A stretch of 64,000 bases of DNA from assembly GCF_900114315.1 (NCBI RefSeq), contig NZ_FOSQ01000005.1, positions 1-64,000 of the forward strand. The letters are read 5' to 3'. The translations under genes and the position numbers were made by a program. Each line of letters starts with the position of its first letter. The first letter of the stretch is position 1. The notes below the pieces were generated by a model. That model worked only from the letters and a program-made list of their open reading frames with translations, had not been told where the DNA came from and made no database searches. Origin of the DNA: Falsiroseomonas stagni DSM 19981 (GTDB lineage: Bacteria; Pseudomonadota; Alphaproteobacteria; Acetobacterales; Acetobacteraceae). Below, in pieces: positions 6,932-15,053 of the stretch.

Positions 6932-9543
6932 GCCGCCTTCGCGCCATGCAAGGCGGTGTCGAGGTCCGACAGGATGCGTCCGAGCGCCGCGTTGCGCGCG
7001 ACATCCACCGCATCCTCCCCGTCGCCCTGCACGTTCAAATCCGTGGAGCGGAGGAAGGCCTGCACCCAGTCGAGGCTCTGCTGCCGGTCATAATCCGCGG
7101 CGACGACGCCCAGCGGCGGCAGCCCATCCAGCTTGGGCCGCGGCGCGAAGACCGGGCGGCGTTCGCTGCCGACCACGGGGCGATCCGCGATCGGCTTCGC
7201 GTCGAAGCCCAGCGCGGCTACGAAGCCGCCGATGCGCAGCGCTGCGCAGAGCCCGCAGATGGCCGCGGCGGCGGAGGCATGGCGGCGGAAGCCGAGGATG
7301 CCGCGGAGTTCGGCGGCGAGCGCGAATTGCAGCTTCTCCCGCCGCGCGGATCGCAGCAGTTCCGCCACCAGCGTGCCCGCCACTTCCGGCGTCATGCCAT
7401 AGAGCGCGTGGGTCGCCGGTGCATCGGCGAAGGCGTGCAGCCGGTCCGCCCACAATTTGAGCGCGACGGAGGCGAGGTGGTCGGCCTCATCCTCCGGCCC
7501 CGCGCTTTCCACTTCGGGCGGCGGCTCATCGCCGAAATCGAGTTCCGCCAGAAGCCCGGCCGCGCCGGTGCGGGCGCCGACGGGGATGGCGCCGGCCTCG
7601 GTCGCCGCGAAGCGGGTGCGGGACAGCACGGCGGAAATCTCATCCGCCTCCGGCGCCAGCGCGCGCAGCAGGTGGCCGAAGCGCTGCCGCTCCACCGCCT
7701 TCGCCAGCGCGATGGCAACCGCGCGGGATGCCGCGCGGCGCTTGGCGAGTTCCTGCGCCAGGTCGGCGGAATGCCAATGCGGCAGCAGCCTTGCGCGCAG
7801 GCGTTCACCAAGGTCCGCCAGCCGCGCCGCCACCTGCCGGCGCTTCAGCGCGGGGTCGCAGACCGGCCGCAGCCGCGCGGCCAGGTGGCCGATGCCGCCG
7901 TCATTGAGCCGCATCGCCTCGTCCCAGCTCAGCGCCGGATCGGCGAAATGCTTGCGCGCATCGTCATTGCCCAGGAAGTCGGCGCGGAGCTGCGCGACGC
8001 GCGCGGCTTCCTGCGGGCGGATGCCGGTCTCCTTCCCCTGCTCGTCGTAATCGAGGATCGCCTTGTTCGCGACATTGGGGTTGCGCAGCCAGAAGAGGTT
8101 GTCGAAGGGCCGGCCCGGATGCCATTCGCGCGGCCAGGTGCTTTCCTTGCCGAAGAAGTCGATCAGCGATGCCGCGAGCCGCGCCGTCCAGCGCCCGCCG
8201 CCTTCCGCCTGGCCCTTCTTGCTCTCGAACTCCATGTCGAATTTCGTCAGCACGAAGAACAGCGCGGTCGGCTGCGTCGCGCGCTTCGCCGGCGTGTCGC
8301 CATGCGTGCCGTTGATCCATTCCTCCACCATGCGCGGCAGGGTCCGCACTTCCTGGTTGGAGGGACCGATGCAGAGCAGCATCCCGGTCAGCTCCGTCTC
8401 CGCGCAATAACGCTCGAACAGATAGGCGACCTTGCCGCGCAGCAGCACGGCGGGGAGTTTCGCGGGGTCGGCGAGGTGCCGGGCGGGGTCGCGGATCTGT
8501 TCGCGGGACCGGGCGCCGGGGAAGTCCAGCAGGTCGGTAACGTCGAAGAAATCCCAGGGCTTGTCGCGCAGCTGCACCGTCACTTCCGCGACGAGGGCGG
8601 CCAGCACCGCGCGCGGCAGATCGGCGCGCAAGCCGCTGCGCGTGGTCACCGCAACCGTCGTGTCGTCCGGCTGGCCGAAGCGGTTCAGGGTCAGCACATC
8701 GATGATGCTGGACTCCCGCGGCACCAGCGCCGTGAGGGGACAGAAGGCATCATCGGGATGGCCGAGCTGCGCGAGCGCCCCTGCCAGCCGCAGATAGGCA
8801 TCGTCCAGCCGCGCCACGCGCCCCCAGACCAGGCCGAACAGTGCAGCCCGCGCTGCATGGTCCAGCTTCGGCGCGATCTCGCTCGCCGCCTGCCAGAACC
8901 GCGCGGCCTTCAGCGCCTGCACCAGCGCATGGCCGCCGAAGCGGCTTTCGAAATACTCGCGAAGATCGACATAGACGGCGTCCTCGCTGAGCCTGTCGAA
9001 CGCGCCCGGCAGCATCCGCCCGCGCGCCTGGTCCAGCGCGGCCTCGATCGCGCCGGGGGAGGGTGCTTCCACATCCGCCGGATCGAAGTCGGAGAGGAAG
9101 GCGTTGCCGATGATCTTCACCACATCGGTCTGCGACAGCAGCCGCAGCGCCACGGGCATCCCCGGCGGCGTGGCGATGCGCTTCATGGTGAAGCGCGTCA
9201 CCAGCCCCGTCGCCTCCCGCCCGCCTTCCGGGTTGATGTCGCGAACGAAATCGACCGCGCGATCCTCGAACATCGCCATGAGAGGCGCGTCGGGCGACTG
9301 CGCCAGCGCGGAGATCAGATAGGATTTCCCCGCCTGGGAGGGGCCGAAGACGCCGACGCACATGGGCCGCGAAGCCGCCGCCGCCAGCCTGCCCGCGCGC
9401 AGCCCCACGCCGCGCAATTCCCGCGCCAGCGCCGCCGCATCCAGCCCGGGGCGTGCCGCGCCCGCGAACCAGTCGAGTGCGCGGCCCGCGACCTCTCCGA
9501 CCTTCTTCGCCTCGGTGGCGAGCTTCTCGTCCAACTGCGTCAC
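6928..9543 (-). CDS. srfC: SrfC-family putative virulence factor, P-loop GTPase-like
   Basis: The GTG at 9543 overlaps the upstream TGA (GTGA) and gives 871 residues, typical for SrfC. A helical N-terminus leads into a G1/Walker A motif, GPSQAGKS (67-74), within VGVFGPSQAGKSYLISAL. Downstream there is a G3-like LLDFPGAR and a possible G4-like LTKFD (FFVLTKFDMEF), so a dynamin- or GTPase-type fold is likely. The remaining 400 residues are helical. SrfC was first named from Salmonella as an SsrB-regulated factor and is found with SrfB in many proteobacteria; its biochemical role is not settled. The immediate neighbour is srfB, as in known srfABC loci. Confidence 0.85.
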   Translation of the reverse strand: MTQLDEKLATEAKKVGEVAGRALDWFAGAARPGLDAAALARELRGVGLRAGRLAAAASRPMCVGVFGPSQAGKSYLISALAQSPDAPLMAMFEDRAVDFVRDINPEGGREATGLVTRFTMKRIATPPGMPVALRLLSQTDVVKIIGNAFLSDFDPADVEAPSPGAIEAALDQARGRMLPGAFDRLSEDAVYVDLREYFESRFGGHALVQALKAARFWQAASEIAPKLDHAARAALFGLVWGRVARLDDAYLRLAGALAQLGHPDDAFCPLTALVPRESSIIDVLTLNRFGQPDDTTVAVTTRSGLRADLPRAVLAALVAEVTVQLRDKPWDFFDVTDLLDFPGARSREQIRDPARHLADPAKLPAVLLRGKVAYLFERYCAETELTGMLLCIGPSNQEVRTLPRMVEEWINGTHGDTPAKRATQPTALFFVLTKFDMEFESKKGQAEGGGRWTARLAASLIDFFGKESTWPREWHPGRPFDNLFWLRNPNVANKAILDYDEQGKETGIRPQEAARVAQLRADFLGNDDARKHFADPALSWDEAMRLNDGGIGHLAARLRPVCDPALKRRQVAARLADLGERLRARLLPHWHSADLAQELAKRRAASRAVAIALAKAVERQRFGHLLRALAPEADEISAVLSRTRFAATEAGAIPVGARTGAAGLLAELDFGDEPPPEVESAGPEDEADHLASVALKLWADRLHAFADAPATHALYGMTPEVAGTLVAELLRSARREKLQFALAAELRGILGFRRHASAAAAICGLCAALRIGGFVAALGFDAKPIADRPVVGSERRPVFAPRPKLDGLPPLGVVAADYDRQQSLDWVQAFLRSTDLNVQGDGEDAVDVARNAALGRILSDLDTALHGAKAA

Positions 9544-12494
9544 GGTACCCCCAGCGCGCCCGTGTCGCGCCAATAGCCGCCCTCGTCGCGCATGGTCTGC
9601 AACCGCATCCTGACGGTCGTCGGATGGCGTTCCTGCCCCTCCGCGTCGCGGATGCTGGCGGGCTTGAATTGTTCGCGGCTCGCCTCCGCCTCCGGCGATC
9701 CCGGATCGGCGATGCCGCGCGCCAGCCGCACCGTCAGCGGCAAGGCGAGGTTGCGCACATCATCCGCATTGCCGAATTCCAGCGCATACAAGGGCGTCGC
9801 GGGCCATCTCTCCAGCGGCAGTTGGCGAAAACCGAGCATGGAGGGTGCCTCGAAGGGGATCTCCACCTCCACCGCCACGGCGGTATCGGCATCGAGGTCG
9901 ATGTCCCGCATGTATTCGTTGCGTTGCAACAGCTGGCCCGATGTCTCCAGCCGCCCGATGTAGCGCGCGGTGGATTTCATGCCGAGCCGCGAGGCGCGCA
10001 ACAGGAAACCGGGCAGCGAACCCTCCGCCAGCGCCGCCACCATCGCGCCGACGGCGGCGGTGGTCTTCGGGTCCTCGATCCGCGCATGGGCATCGCGAAA
10101 GGGATACCAGCCGCCGGCGGGGTAGCCCTGCATGTGGACGATGCGATGCGCCGCCACGGGCAGCTTCGCCAGCACGATGTCCATCACCGCCCGCAGGCGC
10201 GAAGGCCGGCCGGACAGCAGCAGCACGTCGCAATCATAGGCGTGCGTGGCCTCGCAGAGATCGGCCAGGATGGGGCCAAGCGTGCCGCGCACCAGGCCAT
10301 CCATCACCGCCGCTTCGGGCGCGATGTCCACGCTGCCCAGCCGGAAGTCGTTGGCGCCCGCATCCAGCGCCAGCCGTTCGAAGAAGGCGATGGCGCGGTC
10401 ATGCCGCGGCCGGCCCGGCCCTTCCGCGATGCCAAGCCGCGCGACCACGCCCACCGCGCCGGGCTCCATCACCTCATAGCCCGAGAGCAGCGCCAGCGCG
10501 CAGGGTTCCAGCACGCGGGCCACGAATTGGCGCGTGAGCTGCCGCTCGGCCTCCGACTGCCCACCCCGGGCGCCGCCCAGCACGCGGCGCAGGAAGGCCT
10601 TGGGGTCGCGCAGCCCGGCTGCCCCCAGCGCGGCTTCCAGCGGCGGCAGGACCACACGCTCGATCACGGCCTGGAGCAGGTCGTCGCCCGCGATCTTGAA
10701 GCCTTCGCGGAAATTCTGCGTGGGGCGGATCTCCTGGTCCTGCGCCAGGGCGTAGGTCGTGACGGCGAGGTCGGTGGTGCCGCCGCCGATATCGATGCTG
10801 GCGATGCGCAGAGAGGGCTGCGCGCCATCCCGCACGCGGCCCATCAGCGCGAACAACTGCCGCGGATCGGCCTGCAACCGGTGCACGGATTCCGCATACA
10901 GCCACACCAGCTGAGTCGCCGTCGCTTCATCGAGGTTGGCGGAGACGCGGGGCGGCAGCGGTGCCGCGATGGCGCGCTCCGCGCTGCCCGCCGTCCAGCC
11001 CATCCAGGCCCAGACGAGTTCAACGGCGGCTTCCGCGCGCCGCCGCACGATGCGCTGCTCGGCGACAGGCATCGCGGTCGGCAGGGTCAGCGTCACGCGC
11101 CGCAGCCTGCGCGGCACATCGGCGTTGCGCCGCGCGGCGCGCGTGGCTGGCGCGTTGATCTGGCTGATGGCCTGCAACAGGATCTCCGCCAGCATCAGCG
11201 TGTAGAGCGAGGAGCGCGAGAAGCGCGCGCGCACCGCGGGGGTGGCGTTGCGGTGCTTCGACAGCAGCTCCCCCGTTTCCGTCAGCTCATTCATGAAGGC
11301 GCCGGAGACCGGCTGTTCCCCCGCCGTGCCGAAGGCGGCCGGCGCCGACCCCGCCCCGAAGCGCCAGCCGAGCACGGAGGGCCGTTCATCCCACAGATAC
11401 CGCTTCGGCGAGGACAGCCCCGTCGCACCCTCATTGCCCACCGACAGCCCCGCCAGCCGCACGGCCTCCGGCCCCACGCGCAGCGGGGATGGCCAGGCGA
11501 AGGCGGCCGCGCGGCCGGAGCGGCGGGACAGCGCATCCTGCCCGAAGCTGGCGCGGGAGAATTCGACGCGGCTCTCGAACGGCTTGGCCGAGACGTGTTC
11601 CGGCTTCGTCAAATCCCGCAGCGCGAGCGGATAGGAATCATTCAGCGAGAGCGGCCCATCCGGCGCGCTTTCCACCAGGATGCCGCAGGTCCGCGCATTG
11701 CCGATATCGAGCAGCAGGTCGACATCCACCATGGCGCCGCGCCGCCCCGACACGCCCGCATCCACCAGCCGCACGCGCGGCGCCGCGCCGGCATGGGTCA
11801 GAACTTCCAGCAGCGTGAGATACCGCGCGAAGGGCTCCATCCGGTAGGGCAGTTCCTCCAGCTTCACCGCCTTGCCGCGTCGCTGGGCGGAGACGAGATC
11901 GAGAAACATCGTCTCCAGCCACTGGCCGAACCAGCCTTCCGCCAGGAAGCCCGCATTGTCGGCGAGGCGCGCGGCGAGCCCGAATTCCTGTTCCTCCGCG
12001 GCGTCCTCGGCGCTCGGCCCGGCATAGGCGCGGCCGTCGCGGCGGGGCACCAGGGTGGTGTCGAAGGCCAGCACGGCGCGGTGGGTGGCGCCGCGCACCG
12101 TGCCGGGGGCGAGTTCCACCACGCGCAGCCTGGCCCAGTTGGTCGGGCCCTCGTCGAAGATCGGCAGCCCGTCCGCGCTGCGGGACTGCACGCGCAGGAA
12201 GGGCAGCGGCACCCACTGGCCGAGGAAGGGTTCCAGCGCCTGGGTGCGGGTGATGCGGTAGACCTCATCCTCCGCCGGGTGGTTGCGGCCGACGGGGTCG
12301 AACAACTCGCCCTCGTCGGATTGCTCCAGCGCGCGCAGCAGCACCTGCTGGTCGCCATTCGCGTCGCGGAGGTGCATCGGCTTCTCGTCCCAGAAGGGGC
12401 GGCTGATGCGGGGCAGGGCGTTGATGTCGAAATCCACATCCAGGAACTGGATGCCGGAGGCCGGGATCAGGCTGTGCAGGGCGGCGCGGTTCAT
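9540..12494 (-). CDS. srfB: SrfB-family putative virulence factor, actin/Hsp70-fold ATPase
   Basis: The 984-residue protein matches SrfB in length and in position beside srfC. Two phosphate-binding motifs of the actin/Hsp70/sugar-kinase superfamily are visible: LLLDIGNARTCG near 260-271 and ASIDIGGGTTDLAV near 565. There is a further LLLSGRPSRL segment near 755. No signal peptide or membrane segment is present, so it should be cytoplasmic. The family is known as a virulence-associated protein of unknown mechanism. An ATP-driven scaffold or chaperone role is inferred from the fold. An 85-bp gap separates it from the next upstream gene, the largest spacing inside the operon. Confidence 0.88.
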   Translation of the reverse strand: MNRAALHSLIPASGIQFLDVDFDINALPRISRPFWDEKPMHLRDANGDQQVLLRALEQSDEGELFDPVGRNHPAEDEVYRITRTQALEPFLGQWVPLPFLRVQSRSADGLPIFDEGPTNWARLRVVELAPGTVRGATHRAVLAFDTTLVPRRDGRAYAGPSAEDAAEEQEFGLAARLADNAGFLAEGWFGQWLETMFLDLVSAQRRGKAVKLEELPYRMEPFARYLTLLEVLTHAGAAPRVRLVDAGVSGRRGAMVDVDLLLDIGNARTCGILVESAPDGPLSLNDSYPLALRDLTKPEHVSAKPFESRVEFSRASFGQDALSRRSGRAAAFAWPSPLRVGPEAVRLAGLSVGNEGATGLSSPKRYLWDERPSVLGWRFGAGSAPAAFGTAGEQPVSGAFMNELTETGELLSKHRNATPAVRARFSRSSLYTLMLAEILLQAISQINAPATRAARRNADVPRRLRRVTLTLPTAMPVAEQRIVRRRAEAAVELVWAWMGWTAGSAERAIAAPLPPRVSANLDEATATQLVWLYAESVHRLQADPRQLFALMGRVRDGAQPSLRIASIDIGGGTTDLAVTTYALAQDQEIRPTQNFREGFKIAGDDLLQAVIERVVLPPLEAALGAAGLRDPKAFLRRVLGGARGGQSEAERQLTRQFVARVLEPCALALLSGYEVMEPGAVGVVARLGIAEGPGRPRHDRAIAFFERLALDAGANDFRLGSVDIAPEAAVMDGLVRGTLGPILADLCEATHAYDCDVLLLSGRPSRLRAVMDIVLAKLPVAAHRIVHMQGYPAGGWYPFRDAHARIEDPKTTAAVGAMVAALAEGSLPGFLLRASRLGMKSTARYIGRLETSGQLLQRNEYMRDIDLDADTAVAVEVEIPFEAPSMLGFRQLPLERWPATPLYALEFGNADDVRNLALPLTVRLARGIADPGSPEAEASREQFKPASIRDAEGQERHPTTVRMRLQTMRDEGGYWRDTGALGVP

Positions 12495-12579
12495 GGCGTG
12501 GCGCGGCTTCCCGGTTCGGTCGTCAGGCCGCGAGTATCGCCCGCAACCCCTTGGCGCGGCAAGGAAGACGGTTCCATCA

Positions 12580-13761
12580 TCATCGGCGCAGCGTGAAGCG
12601 GCTGCCCGGCGCGCCGGGGTTGCGCACGTTCCGGCTTTCGCATTCCGCCCGGTTCTCGTTGCTGCGTTCGCAGCGCGCCAGGCGGTGCAGGATGCGGTAG
12701 CGGTCGTCGCAGGGCAGGTCGGCGGTGTCGTCGATCAGCAGGGTCTGTCCCTCGAACCGGCCCGTCACGGGGCCGGTGCAGCGGCGGTTGTTGTCATAGA
12801 CCATGGTCTGGGTGCCCCGGCCGTTGCGGTCGAAGCACATGCGCCATGAACGGACGGTATCGATCCGGCCGGTATCGACATCCCGCGTGCGGTAGTTGGA
12901 ATCGAGGTTCCAGCAGCCTTCAAGCAGCGCCACATCGCCCCGGTCCCAGCGTTCCTGCGGCAGGGCGGCGCGGGGCGGCTGGGCGGGCGGCGTCGCGGGC
13001 GGCGCCGCGGGCGGTTCCGGCGCCGGGGGGGGCTCCGGCAGCGGGCATTCGGCCATGCGGCGGCCGCGATCCTGCCGCAGCCGGTCGCGTTCCGCCATCA
13101 GCCCGCGGCCTTCCTCCCGCGCCTGGTCCAACTCGTTCAGGGCGGCCAGCCCGGCCGCATCCACGCGGCAGGCCGGCAAGGGCGGGTTCAGCAGCGCCAC
13201 CAGGAAGGGCGCCGCCAGCACCGCCGCCAGCGCCAGCGCGAGCAGGGAACCCGCCGCCAGCGCGATCGCCGTCCGGTCGCCGGGCAGGGCGGCGGCGCCG
13301 CGCCCGTCATCGAAGGGCGCCAGCACCGTGATGGCCGGGCCCTGCGGCGCGGCGAAGCCCCAGCCCGCCAGCACCGGCGCGCCATCCACGGCGAAGACCA
13401 GTTCCGGTGCCGGCACGCGCCGCGCCAAATCCAGCAGCGCCGCCTTCGCGGCATCGCCCTTCGCCCGCGCCGTTTCCGCCGCGCGGCGAATGTCGGAGAG
13501 CAGGACCGTCAGCGTCGCGTCGAAGACCGCGCGCTGCTCCCGGCTCATCCGCGGCATGGGAAGGCTTGCCTCCCCCGGCGCCTGCCAGGCGATGCCGTCT
13601 GCGGTCCGCATGGGCGTGGCCAGCAGGGCCGCGTGGTGCGGGCCGAGTTCGGCCAGCAGGGGTTTCAGGGCGGCCAGCGCCTCCGGCGGCGTGATCCCGG
13701 CGGGGCCGAGCCAGCGGAGGCGCGAATCGGGCAGTTCGGCGAGGGTCTGCATGGCGCTCAC
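12580..13761 (-). CDS. Membrane-anchored protein, shared N-terminal module plus cysteine-containing C-terminal domain
   Basis: The 393-residue protein starts at a GTG overlapping the upstream TGA (an ATG three codons later is the alternative). The N-terminal domain (about 40-140) contains LLATP and VFAVDGAPVLAGWGF (122-136), shared with the two upstream proteins. One membrane segment spans about 166-191. A helical stretch and a proline linker follow, then a C-terminal domain (about 265-393) with LEGCWNLDS, MCFDRNGRGT, CTGPVTGRFEG and several cysteines, probably a small beta-barrel exposed to the periplasm. Its place before srfB makes it a candidate counterpart of SrfA, but homology to SrfA is not established here. 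Confidence 0.7.
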   Translation of the reverse strand: MSAMQTLAELPDSRLRWLGPAGITPPEALAALKPLLAELGPHHAALLATPMRTADGIAWQAPGEASLPMPRMSREQRAVFDATLTVLLSDIRRAAETARAKGDAAKAALLDLARRVPAPELVFAVDGAPVLAGWGFAAPQGPAITVLAPFDDGRGAAALPGDRTAIALAAGSLLALALAAVLAAPFLVALLNPPLPACRVDAAGLAALNELDQAREEGRGLMAERDRLRQDRGRRMAECPLPEPPPAPEPPAAPPATPPAQPPRAALPQERWDRGDVALLEGCWNLDSNYRTRDVDTGRIDTVRSWRMCFDRNGRGTQTMVYDNNRRCTGPVTGRFEGQTLLIDDTADLPCDDRYRILHRLARCERSNENRAECESRNVRNPGAPGSRFTLRR

Positions 13762-15050
13762 CGGCCCGGGATCGTGAAGCGGTCCACCACCCGCGGCGGG
13801 CCGGGGCGCGCCACGCCGGTGATGGTGCGGTCGGGCTGCCCGGCGATGCGGATGGTCACGCGGTAGGGCGTCTCCTGCCGGTCCACATGGTCATACTGGT
13901 GGACGCGCACCTGGTAGGTGCCGGGGATGGGGTTGTCGAAGAACACGTTCTCCACCGGCGTCCGGCTGCGCTGGTTGCCGACGTTGCGATCGACGTCGAG
14001 CGTCCCGCCGCAGCCCTGCCGCTGCAGGTAGGAGATCACGGTCCCGTCCGGGCAGACGATCGACAGGTCCAGGTCATCGCGCGAATCCCAGCCCAGGATC
14101 ACCTGCACCCGGCCTTCCTGCGCGCCTTCCCGCCGCGCGCGGTCGGCGTCGTCGTTCGGCGGCGGCTGTGGCGGCCGCGCGGGCGGTTCCGGCGGCGCGG
14201 GGGGCGGGGGTGGCGGGACCGGCTCAGGCTCCGGCGCCGGGGGGGGCGGCGGTTCCGGCGCGGGCGGGGGAGTGGGGCGTGGCGGCGGGGGCGGGGGTTC
14301 GCACAGCAGGCGGCGGCGGCCGACATCCTCCGCGATGTCGGCCAGGCGGCGGCGCAACTCCGCCTCCTCCTCCCGCGCCCGGTTCAGATCGTCCAGCAGG
14401 GCCAGGTCGTCGGGGTTGGCCACGCATTGCATCGGCGGCGGCACGAGCCAGCCGAAGGGATCGCGCCAGGCCAGGAACAGGCCGATGGCCAGCATCAGCG
14501 CCAGCAGCGCCGCGGCCAGCGCGGCCCAGAGCCAGTTGGCGGCGCGGGCCAGCGGCGACAGCGCCAGCATCGCCATGGGTGCGGCGGGGGCCGGCAGGGC
14601 GCGGACCAGTTCCGCCGGCGCCGCCCGTCCCGCGCGATGATGGCCCCAGGCGACGAGGAAGATCGCCTCCCCCCGCAGCCGGATGAAGTCCCGGTCCGGT
14701 ACCTCGATCGCCTGGCGCAGCAATTCGCCGAGCAGGCGCAGCCCCTCATCCCGTTCATTCGAAAGGCGGTCGGCCTCGGCGCGGATGGCGGTGGCGAGTT
14801 CCTCGAACCGCGCGGCGGCGGCGGGATCTTCATCGATGGCGATGCTCTCGCCATCGCCCTCCGCGTACCAATCCGTGCTGCCGCGGGCGGGGTCGGGGCT
14901 GGGTTCGGCGAAGATGGCGGCATGGGCGGAGGAGAGGCGGCGGATCAGGTGGCCCGTCACCTGCGCCCAGGCGCCGGCCACGGGCTGCCCGCCCGCCGCC
15001 AGGGCGCGAAGCTCCGCATCCCGTGTCGTGGCCGCGAGGCTGCGTGACAT
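13758..15050 (-). CDS. Membrane-anchored YfaP/DUF2135-like protein
   Basis: The 430-residue protein has the shared cytoplasmic N-terminal module (IFAEPSP near 46-52, FLVAWGHHRA near 131-140) and one membrane segment at about 172-194. A helical part and a very proline-rich linker of about 65 residues follow. The C-terminal domain (about 315-430) has VILGWDSRDDLDLSIVCPDG, then NVFFDNPIPGTYQVRVHQYD and VTIRIAG. The W-x(4)-DLDL...PDG and GxYxVxV pattern is that of the YfaP/DUF2135 beta-sandwich, often found in exported proteins. The long linker could reach across the periplasm. It follows the protease gene by 3 bp and overlaps the next gene. Confidence 0.75.
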   Translation of the reverse strand: MSRSLAATTRDAELRALAAGGQPVAGAWAQVTGHLIRRLSSAHAAIFAEPSPDPARGSTDWYAEGDGESIAIDEDPAAAARFEELATAIRAEADRLSNERDEGLRLLGELLRQAIEVPDRDFIRLRGEAIFLVAWGHHRAGRAAPAELVRALPAPAAPMAMLALSPLARAANWLWAALAAALLALMLAIGLFLAWRDPFGWLVPPPMQCVANPDDLALLDDLNRAREEEAELRRRLADIAEDVGRRRLLCEPPPPPPRPTPPPAPEPPPPPAPEPEPVPPPPPPAPPEPPARPPQPPPNDDADRARREGAQEGRVQVILGWDSRDDLDLSIVCPDGTVISYLQRQGCGGTLDVDRNVGNQRSRTPVENVFFDNPIPGTYQVRVHQYDHVDRQETPYRVTIRIAGQPDRTITGVARPGPPRVVDRFTIPGR

Positions 15051-15053
15051 GGC

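Noticed and set aside
6946-12596. Two long plus-strand open frames opposite srfC and srfB
   Set aside because: Glutamine/arginine/histidine-rich shadow translations of strongly coding minus-strand genes; no recognisable motif.
14150-14310. G/C-rich tandem-like tract considered as a repeat
   Set aside because: It encodes the proline-rich linker of the YfaP-like protein in frame.
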